From Epiperipatus broadwayi (lineage: Eukaryota > Onychophora > Udeonychophora > Euonychophora > Peripatidae), in NCBI GenBank assembly GCA_028023455.1, contig JAQFVV010006238.1, forward strand, positions 5,588,572-5,652,571: a stretch of 64,000 bases of DNA. The letters are read 5' to 3'. Made by a program: the position numbers and the translations under genes. Position 1 is the stretch's first letter; each line of letters opens with the position of its first letter. Positions 55,759 through 64,000 of the stretch are shown here, one piece after another. The notes below the pieces were generated by a model. That model saw only the letters and a list, made by a program, of their open reading frames with translations, was not told where the DNA came from and searched no databases.

Positions 55759-56576
55759 CCTTTCCTAAGTTTCTTGTGAAGCTCCTTGTAGTGGCAAGTT
55801 TGCAATACCTGATTATTACTGTTAATCTTTCAATGGATTTTTATGAGATGACTCAAAGCCACTTCAAGTCACTTGAATTCCATCACTTTTAAAACTACCA
55901 TGAAGATTTTGCCATCATTTGAAAGGTTATAAAAAGTTCCGTAAGATGTTGCCCTCTCTTGAATTATTTTACAAGTAAAAAATCAATAAAACTGACATTG
56001 AATATCTAACAAAGGGAGGAGGCAGTCCATTCTAATTGTTTATTGGCTCTCCACTATTGAGGACAAAAGAGTTCACTTGTCAGTAACTCCCACCATTATG
56101 ATTTCTTTTGTTTCATTTCAAAAGTGATAAACGAATGTTTTAGACCATTTTAAAAGTATTTTTTGACATATTATAAATTATTTTGATAAAATATACTAAA
56201 AATAAAATTATAGAAAAATATATAAGATTTTAATAAAAAAAATTTTTTTTCGGGAACGTAAAACTAAGAAAAAAATCACTGATGTCACAACACTTTTTAA
56301 TTGGTTACTAACATTTGTTTTAGATTTGCCACTATATCAAATATTTTTATAATTATAAATAAAAAAATTTTTTTGAAAAAACTTTCGTTCACTTTCATAA
56401 CCTGACAAATTATTAATATACTTTTTACAAATGAAACTAAAGTGAATATAATATTAAAATATGAATATATTTTGACCATTTGACTGTTGAGTTTGACCTT
56501 TGAGTTTGTGAATTCACCTATTAAAAGTTTAGACTTTTACCTTACTCGGCAAATAAAATAATCAGTGCTCAAAAGG
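55759..56576. mobile_element. piggyBac-type MITE, copy 2 (818 bp)
   Basis: It starts CCTTTCC and ends GCTCAAAAGG, flanked by TTAA at 55,755-55,758 and 56,577-56,580. Shared blocks with copy 1 include 'gatg-tgccctct', 'ttacaagtaaaaaat', 'actttcgttc-ctt-cataacctga' and 'aatatactttttac'. Less CpG and more diverged ends than copy 1. Confidence 0.8.
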
Positions 56577-57124
56577 TTAATGACCATAAAAATTTCTACA
56601 TATTATCTGCCTGTATTTTGACCCGAATTTCATAGTTTTAGAGATTTAAACATTAAAATATTTACAGTACATCATATTTTTAATAATTTTCTCTAGGTGG
56701 CAGCTGCAAGAAGAACACAATATTAATTTGCATGCTTTTTTTAGTAAGCCTAAGAAAAAATCCTCCATTTGCTTTCCAGCTTCATAACAATAAGGTTGAA
56801 ATTGTGTAAAGTGTGTCATATTAATTTTTTCCCACAATAATTATCGGTAAGTAATAAAAAAATTTATTTCATTTTATGAGTATTTTATGTAGTAAAAGAA
56901 TAGTTTCTAACTATAATTTTGATTATAAAAAAGACAATCGGTAATACAATATCTTAAAGAAATTATTTATTTTATAAATATATATATTTCAAAGTATTAG
57001 AATTACAATTACATTTATATAATTATTGTAGATCAAATATTTTATCGATATAAAAGCAAATAGTAGGTCAAATATTACTGATGTCAGTTTTGCTTTTATA
57101 TGTATACCGTATATGTATTGGAAT
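56577..57124. other. AT-rich spacer
   Basis: No gene was recognised; short minus-strand frames are unsupported. Confidence 0.4.
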
Positions 57125-57330
57125 ACACCTGGGTATTTTTTTATGTGGTAGACAGGTTCTGCAAAAAAACTGCTCAAAAGAAATCACACAAAAATAGACT
57201 TAAATTACATTGAAAAATGTGGGATACATTCCATAATTTTCAAAAATCGCATAAAAGCAAAGCAACAAAGTAAAATTACTTTAAAATTCACATAAAAAAA
57301 AATAAGAAAATAAAGTATGACTAATAAAAA
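57125..57330. repeat. Dispersed repeat, copy 1
   Basis: About 200 bp from 'cacctgggtatt' to 'aagtatgactaataaa' recur at 63,797-64,000 with roughly 80% identity by eye ('gcataaaagcaaagca', 'gtaaaattactttaaaatt'). No ORF and no ends identified; the second copy runs off the window. Confidence 0.7.
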
Positions 57331-57719
57331 ACTTCAAATATTTGAAAAAAATTGATATAAGAGAAATGTTTTTTACTTTTTTTATTAACTATTTAATTTT
57401 ATTCAAAACAATAAGTTTTTATGTGTAATTTACATTTTTTCATACATATTTTAATCATTATCACTATTTGACAATATGCAGGTATGCTTGTGAACTGATA
57501 AGAAATCAAATTTGTCACAAGAGGAAAAACATTTAGTGCCAACACCAGTCTTGTGCTGTGTTTAATAAGGTGCATGAACTGAAATTTTTTGTTCAAGGGT
57601 TCAAGTCACTCTAAAATGGTCAATTTTTGCATTATTGTAGTGAATTTATTAGTCTTTTTAAAGCTTAAAATGCACCTTAAGGTGCTGATTTGTTGTTGCT
57701 CATTTTGAACCAAAGAAAA

Positions 57720-58140
57720 TGCTTGACTACAATTTTGACAGCTCCAAGTTCTTTGTTTTGATATTCAAAATGAAAATGTATATTTTAGAGTATTTTTTTT
57801 CATATTTTTTTATGTATTATAAATTATTTTGCTAAAATATGCTGAAAATATAATTATTTTAGAAAAAATAGTTAAGATTTTATTAAAAATTCTTTACTTT
57901 TACATGAATGTAAATTGAGAAAGAAATCAACACTGTACACAGCATTTTCTAATAGGTTATAAACATTCTTTCTAGGTTCTCCACTATAGAATATTTTTAT
58001 AAATAGAAATTTATTTTTGAAAAAACTTTTGTTCACTTTTATAATCTGACAAATTATTAATTTGCTTTTTACAAACAAATCTAATATTAAAATACAAATA
58101 TATTTTTATTGCTGATTCTGTAATTGAACCAATCAAAAGT
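57720..58140. mobile_element. piggyBac-type MITE, truncated copy 3
   Basis: It matches the inner and right part of the MITE (blocks 'tattataaattattttg', 'acttttgttcacttttataa', 'caaattattaat') but lacks the left TTAA end, and its right end is lost where the PLE repeat begins at 58,143. Confidence 0.65.
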
Positions 58141-58142
58141 TT

Positions 58143-58565
58143 AAAATATCTCTATCAGAAACCACACACAAACCCTGAACCAATGGTTTTGTGCTTTGGC
58201 ATTTCTCAGTGAGGCACTAGGGTAGTTTTAGACACTAGATCTAAAAATATCAACCCAAAGCCAGCATTTATCTGAGAGGTTAACCATTGAATAGAAAATC
58301 TGAAATTTTCAGACATTTAAATTTCTTCAAACCCAGCTAACTCAAATAGCTATATAGGGCTGAAAGGTCTTCAGCCAAACCATATATTAGTAGTCTTAGT
58401 AATATAACATCACTCAAGACTTAAAGCAAAGACTATAAATAGTCAATAAAAAAAATAGTCATATATCACATGACCTCCACTTTTTTTAAGCTTTTAAACT
58501 ATAAACAAAGAGCTTTGCTAATTGCTCAACAAGCTTTGTGATAAATGCTTAGCAAGAGAGAGCAT
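58143..58565 (-). repeat. PLE pseudo-LTR, inverted copy
   Basis: 58,143-58,496 is the reverse complement of 58,567-58,919 and of 59,535-59,890. A short separate piece (58,500-58,565) is the reverse complement of the unit's last 60 bp. The unit contains the perfect palindrome 'ggctgaagatcttcagcc' in its best copy (59,651-59,668). Inverted terminal repeats of this kind are characteristic of Penelope elements. Confidence 0.75.
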
Positions 58566-58566
58566 T

Positions 58567-58980
58567 TAAAAAAGAAGTAGGGTCATGTGATATATGACTA
58601 TTATTTTTTATTGATTATTTATAGTCTTTGCTTTAAGTATTAAGTGATGTTATATTACTAAGACTACTAATATATGGTTTGGCTGAAGATCTTTTAGCCC
58701 ATATAGCTATTCAAGTTAGATAGCTGGGTTTGAAGACATTTAAGTATCTGAAATTTTCAGATTTTCTATTCAATGGAACCTCTTAGATAAATGCTGGCTT
58801 TGGGTTGGTATTTTTAGATCTAGGGTCTGAAACTACACTAGTGCCTCACTGAGGAGTGCCAAAGCACAAAAACATTGGACTGGGTATTGTGTGTGGTTTT
58901 TGAAAGAGATATTTTAAATGCTTTCTCTTGCTAAACACTTATCACAAAGCTTGTTGAGCAATTAACAAAGCTCTTTGTTT
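58567..58980 (+). repeat. PLE pseudo-LTR, 5' direct copy
   Basis: This is a full unit from 'aagaagtagggtcatgtgat' to 'gcaattaacaaagctcttt', directly preceding the PLE coding fragment. Pair with 59,535-59,951. Confidence 0.78.
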
Positions 58981-59534
58981 ATATTTTCAAAGTTATGTTT
59001 TCACACCCCTTCTAATTCTAACAGACTAATAAATAACACAACAGATTGATTAACACTCACTCAACCTCTACAAGTAGTCTATAATATCTCATGTCCTAAC
59101 CAAAAATGTAAAGCTTCATACTATGAGGAAACCAAAGCAGCCCTGGAAACTAGATTATCTGAACATAAATATTCATATACTAAAGCACAAGCTGATCCAG
59201 CACAGAATTCCATTTTTACACAACACCAAAAGTTTGTAGGACACCCATGTGAAACGCAAAAAACCAGCTTAGTGTGCAGAGAGGGAAACGATTTGAAAAA
59301 AAAGATAAAAAAGACCTGCTTCATTGCAATAGACAGCAACGCCATTAACAGAAAGGAAACATGTTATTCTATATCCAGGAAATAGAATACTTGAACTTTG
59401 CATAAATTTGCATAACATTCAACAATCAGTTACTTCACAAAGAGCTATGATTATGAGAGTCATGACTCTTGAAAGTGCTCAGCCCATGGTTTAATAAGAT
59501 ATTGAATAGGCATTTATAGCTCTAGTATTGAATT
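58981..59534 (+). pseudogene. Penelope-like element, GIY-YIG endonuclease C-terminal part
   Basis: Starting near 59,045 the frame reads TLTQPLQVVYNISCPNQKC (GIY-like strand), SYYEETKAALETRLSEHKYS (the YIG position and the following R...H), HQKFVGHPC, then CFIAIDSNAINRKETCYSIS (to 59,385). An in-frame stop near the start and the absence of RT show it is a truncated copy. Flanked by direct pseudo-LTRs, it is a compact internally deleted PLE, unlike the 28,086 copy, which has part of the RT. Confidence 0.85.
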
Positions 59535-59951
59535 AAAGCTTAAAAAAAGAAGTGGGGTCATGTGATGTATGTCTATTTTTTATTGACTATTTATTGTCTT
59601 TGCTTTAAGTCTTAAGTGATGTTATATTACTAAGACTACTAATATATGGTTTGGCTGAAGATCTTCAGCCCCATGTAGCTATTTGAGTTAAATAGCTGGA
59701 TTTGAAGACATTTAAGTGTCTGAAAATTTCAGACTTTCTACTCAGTGATTAACTCTTAGATAAATGCTGGCTTTGGGTTGGTATTTCTAGATCTAGTGGC
59801 TGAAACTACCCTAGTGCCTCACTGAGGAGTGCCAAAGCATGAAACCATTGGGCTGGTATTTGGGTGTGGTTTCTGATAAAGATATTTCAAATGCTTTCTC
59901 TTGCTGAACATTTATCACAAAGCTTGTTGAGCAATTAGCAAAGCTCTTTAC
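59535..59951 (+). repeat. PLE pseudo-LTR, 3' direct copy
   Basis: This unit runs from 'aaagcttaaaaaaagaagtgg' to 'gagcaattagcaaagctcttt', in direct orientation to 58,567-58,980 and directly after the PLE 3' UTR. Confidence 0.8.
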
Positions 59952-62900
59952 TAATATCTTGGTTTTAATTTTGAAGTTTGTTAATGCTTTTTTAATAAAC
60001 AGGCTTCAATTTTAAATAAGTAGAAACAAAGAGAAAATTAGATTTATTTTTTGTCTGCTTTGCAGTTTGATGATATTATGAAAAGTCTCCCACAAGAATG
60101 TGTGGACAATTAATAAAAAAATATACAGTGATAAATTTCAAAAAAATGCTAAGCCAGACTTTTGTTATAAAGCATTTAACGTATAACATGACTGCCAGCT
60201 GTAATAATAATTCAGAGTGAAAATTTTTATTTTAACTATCAATGCTTATTATATATGTTTTATATACCTTTATCTGCAGAATACCATTTTCTTACAAATT
60301 ATGATATAACCAAGAGCAGTTCTCTGCTTTAATATCACCTACAATAAGTTTCAATAATCTTTGATTTTAAAATCACAGTAAGATTTTAAAAATATACAAT
60401 ATTGATCTGAGTCAGAGTGAGATTTATAAAACTTCAAAACAGTTTCCTTTGAGTTCAAACCTTAGGACTTGTTGAAGTTGAGATTTTGCCTGTTAGCGAG
60501 TAAGGTAAAGATTATTTCCAGATTTATTAATTGCATTGGTTTTAGCTTTGAATTCAAAGTCCTCACTGATTAATATTAGTGATTGATAATGCATTTCCAT
60601 TTAGTTATAAGTGATTATGTAAGCTTACTATATATAGCTGTAGAGCAGAGAGTTGCTCTTGTTTATATATGCAGAGAGAAAAAGAAAACATAAAATAGCC
60701 TTTAAATAAACACGCAGAGAAAAAATTCCATATTGCTTTGAAATAGTGGAGAATATATAACTCACCAGTTTTTCTAATTACTGGATAGTGAAAATTTGAG
60801 ATTTTTTCTGATCCCTTTTTTATCTTCTAGATAAGGATGTATATCCATTTGACAACAGATAGTAAATGATTATCTGAGTTTGTTATAGGCAAATTGAAAA
60901 AAAAAACTTTTGATTTTATTGAAATCTGAAAAAAAATCAGATTGTGGACATAACAAATGTATGCCTAGTATATAAAGAAATACATTTTATAGATCATATA
61001 AATAAATACATTTTATAGATGTGCGTGTGTGGGTAATGAATATATGCGTTCCATAGTCATTTTTTTATACGAATAGTTTTTTGAAATATTCTCTTGTAAT
61101 TTTTGATTATATATTTTTATTTTTTTAAAAAAAGATTTTAAAAAACAAATCTATTCTTGCATTCTTCTACAAAGTATGTTTTGAATATAAAAAAGTTGAC
61201 TTAAATTGGATTTTGATTAGATTTGCATACTTTTCTTATAGCAAACAATATTGCCTATTACATGAATGCATGTCATTAATAAAACGTTAATTTAAATGAT
61301 AACTATAATAAAAAAAATATTCAACTTTTTTTAAAAAAAATTATATTATTTGGATTTTTAATAAATTTACCAAAAAAAAAAAAAAAAACTGCATCTAAAA
61401 AAAAAGTTGGAACGAAAATAAATATCACACTTGTTCAGCAAGAACAAAGTCTTTTAATTTTTTTCAACAGTGATGCCTTTATGTATATTTAAAAGAGACT
61501 TCTGGTATTATTTATGTAAAGTTTATTTTAAAATGTGACTTTATTGCTCAGAAGCCCATAAGAAGTTTAGCGCTCCCAGTGGTAACATATTGAACTCTGA
61601 TCCATTTGTCTCTAGCTCCATTGACTTTCACTTTACTAGCCTAGTCCATCAATTAATTACACAGTCTTCATTAGTTTTTATTAAAAAAAAGTAATATCAA
61701 AAATCAGTATGTTTATCTTATTCATCTTTTCTGTTAATCTGAAAAGTCATACTCATATTTATATAATACAGTTTCTTTTTTTAAAGAATTATTTATATAC
61801 TCACATGAAAATTTATTTGTTTAAGTAAAGTTTATATTGAAATTTAATTAAAGTATCTGAAAAATATTAACATTGTTAAAAGTGAGTAGAATGAATAATG
61901 ATAATATCCCTTCAGCGTCACTGCATGGGTAAAAGACACTTTTATACAAGGTAAATTTTAGTACACCCTCCCTTCTCATGAAATAAAATTTGTAACTTAA
62001 AAAAAGTTTTTTTTTCAGGCTTTCGCAAGAAAAACTTGAAAATACGGCTTTAGTAATTTAAAGTATTTGATAAACACCTTAAATTTTTTATTTATTTATT
62101 TTCTATAAAATAAATGTGGAGATTGAAAGACACATACTAAAATAAAACAAATTAACATTTAAAAAATCATTTTTGTAAAAATAATTAAATAATATCTTAA
62201 AACAAAATATGTATTACCTTAAAACAAAATATTTATTTAGTGACGTTCATGGAAATTTCTTGAATTGAAATTTTTAATTTTTTATCATTTTTTTCTTCCT
62301 AAAGTTTTTATATTATTTTGTGCATAATTCTGGGAAATTGCTAGTAGAGATAGGAAATATTTACAAATAACATATTTTTTAAAAATATCTAAGTGTTTTT
62401 TATTATATTTAAAAGAAGCCTCCCCTACACATGCATGAAAATATTGCACCAACCCCTTTGCTTTTCTCAGACCAGCTTTGATATTGTACAAGTAATTGTA
62501 CTTCTAGTTTATCTACCTGTTTAATAAAAATATTATCTACAGCCAGGGTATGATTCTAATAACATTGAAAGATGGCTTCCACTGCTTCACCTCCAATGTT
62601 CGAACAATTTTATTTTCTGAAGTACAATTGTTATAACAAGGCTGGTGTAACTCTTAAACTTTTTTACCAATATTTAGATCAACTTTAATCATCACATCAA
62701 TAATGCATCAAAAATAATTCTTGTTTGTTTGAAAATCCATTCAAAATCTCTCATGTGTAAACTTAATTACTTTTGTATTAACAAAGTTATATTCCTTCCA
62801 TAATAAAATATTTACACTATTATTTAAATTTTTTATGTTGGTGTTATTGCACTATTAATAAGTATACTTTATTATATATAGTCCAATATTTTAAAAGTCA

Positions 62901-63180
62901 TTAACACACATTTGCACTTTATTTTAATGATAGATTATGTTGGGTAACTTAAAAAAATTAAACACTTAGTTTTGTTTAGTCACTTGCCAAATAGTATGAG
63001 ATTTAGAAGAGCTTTCAAAGTATGTTATATGCCTGTTACATTCAACATATTAACATTAAAATATTATTATAATAAAGTTTGTTAAAAATTAATATTTCAG
63101 CATATAACTTTTTTTTAAATTACATTTTTTTTTATTAATTGTGTGTTCATTGAATTTGAGTTGCCATGTAGCTAAACCAG
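59952..63180. other. Long AT-rich spacer
   Basis: A B-box-like 'tgagttcaaacctta' lies at 60,450-60,464. Otherwise only poly(A)/(T) tracts and AT-rich DNA; no gene was recognised. Confidence 0.4.
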
Positions 63181-63365
63181 GTGGCAGATCTGCAATCAAA
63201 AAGCCATAAAGATTATGTTGTGGAAATGGGATGGAGCAGGGTGCAAAAGAATATGGCAAAACTTGGGATGGGGAATGGAAAGGGGTTCAAAGTTGTTGAG
63301 AGATTCCTGTCTCCGTATAAGGAGAAGCCACAGTGCGTCATATCACATCACATTTCAGATATATT
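63181..63365 (+). mobile_element. LINE 3' fragment (family of 23,461-24,960)
   Basis: The frame YVVEMGWSRVQKNMAKLG and the ending 'aaggagaagccacag...catatcacatcacat' match 23,300-23,460. It keeps the longest open stretch of this C-terminus in the window (63 codons). Confidence 0.75.
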
Positions 63366-63796
63366 TAGATAATATTATATACCATTTATGACATTTTAAA
63401 TAGATAACAAATCCCAGGAGTCCAAATTTCAAAGAAAAACACATTAATAACACATGTACAACAAAAATAATATTACCATTAAAATGGGGGAATATGATAA
63501 TATTGGTTTTAACAAAAAAAAAAAAAAAATTCAAGGCATGATCAAAATTGAATCCAATATCTGACATTTGTAGCACAGATGCTTTAACCAATGTGCTATA
63601 CCAAAACAATCCGTGTCATTGATTCTGAAATATAACTAATAAATGGAATTATTTACCATATGAATTCTTCAAAATTTCTGTAATTGTTATGAAACAATAA
63701 TTTTTAAATAAATTATTAATAATAATGTGTCATTTTACATATAAATTAGGATATTTAAAGAAAATTGATTTAGAAATCTAAACATTTTCATTTACA
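63366..63796. other. AT-rich spacer
   Basis: Nothing recognised. Confidence 0.4.
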
Positions 63797-64000
63797 CCTG
63801 GGTCTTGTTTTACGCGATAGATAGGTTCCTCAGAAAACACGCGCAAATGAAATCATGCAAAAATAGACATAACTTACCTTGAAAAAAGGGGGATACAGAC
63901 TGTGATTTTTCAAAATTTGCATAAAAGCAAAGCACCAATGTAAAATTACTTTAAAATTTGTGCGCAAAAAAAAATAAGAAAATAAAATATGACTAATAAA
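63797..64000. repeat. Dispersed repeat, copy 2 (runs off the window)
   Basis: This is the counterpart of 57,125-57,330. It is CpG-richer at its start ('ttttacgcgatagatagg'), so it may be the younger copy. Confidence 0.7.

Noticed and set aside
59121-59345. 74-codon minus-strand ORF
   Set aside because: It is the antisense shadow of the Penelope endonuclease fragment on the plus strand.
59651-59668. CTGAAGA inside the PLE pseudo-LTR as a hammerhead core
   Set aside because: It is part of a simple perfect palindrome (GGCTGAAGATCTTCAGCC) with no GAAA box at the right distance.

Overview
The window reads as AT-rich, CpG-poor intergenic DNA from an invertebrate metazoan. I lean weakly towards an arthropod or chelicerate, but the sequence does not fix the lineage. 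No complete host gene is visible. Almost everything recognisable is a mobile element or its debris: RTE-type LINEs, two other non-LTR retrotransposons, Penelope-like elements (PLEs), a hAT transposon, piggyBac-type MITEs, palindromic TIR elements and several tRNA-derived SINEs. Many are nested, and target-site duplications or empty sites let the insertion order be read.

Layout. 1-310: a SINE-like element with a hammerhead ribozyme, partly duplicated as a palindrome. 745-3307: a dead hAT transposase gene with an RTE tail inserted in it. 3.8-7.6 kb: RTE fragments and a compound hairpin. 7.6-13.4 kb: AT-rich DNA with a CpG/ETS-rich patch (7.76-7.92 kb) and an inverted repeat. 13.4-19.1 kb: palindromic TIR elements, one interrupted by a tRNA SINE. 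19.1-20.3 kb: a GC-rich minus-strand block with AATAAA and a poly(A) tract, probably a retrocopy. 23.2-25.0 kb: a LINE. 26.15 kb: one possible host exon. 26.4-30.3 kb: the longest RTE copy, split by a PLE. 30.8-32.4 kb: two more ribozyme elements. 34-38 kb: tandem duplications and two tRNA-Gly SINEs. 38.6-40.2 kb: a LINE split by a PLE. 41.86-42.36 kb: a fourth ribozyme element in an inverted pair. 45.7-46.4 and 55.8-56.6 kb: TTAA-flanked piggyBac-type MITEs. 47.58-52.32 kb: a 4.7 kb inverted repeat. 58.1-60.0 kb: a PLE with inverted and direct pseudo-LTRs.

The most interesting signals are: (1) a dispersed repeat carrying a minimal type I hammerhead ribozyme (CTGANGA, stem II, GAAA, short self-complementary helix III, perfect 5-bp helix I) next to a pol III B-box-like motif; (2) the 4.7 kb inverted repeat, whose 2.1 kb arms each hold a TATA/initiator promoter, a 29-codon ORF, splice-donor-like sites, a second ORF and AATAAA, and whose arm differences are mostly synonymous in those ORFs; (3) a tiny SINE family that keeps the same GTCAA leader and TGACATAT trailer around two different tRNA bodies, one being tRNA-Gly(UCC); (4) a recurrent hammerhead-like hairpin (CTGAAGAAG...GAAAC) in palindromic elements.

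The elements probably interact as usual: LINE machinery can move the poly(A)-tailed SINEs, a PLE could plausibly move the ribozyme element, and hAT or piggyBac transposases would be needed for the TIR elements, although no intact enzyme of any class survives here.
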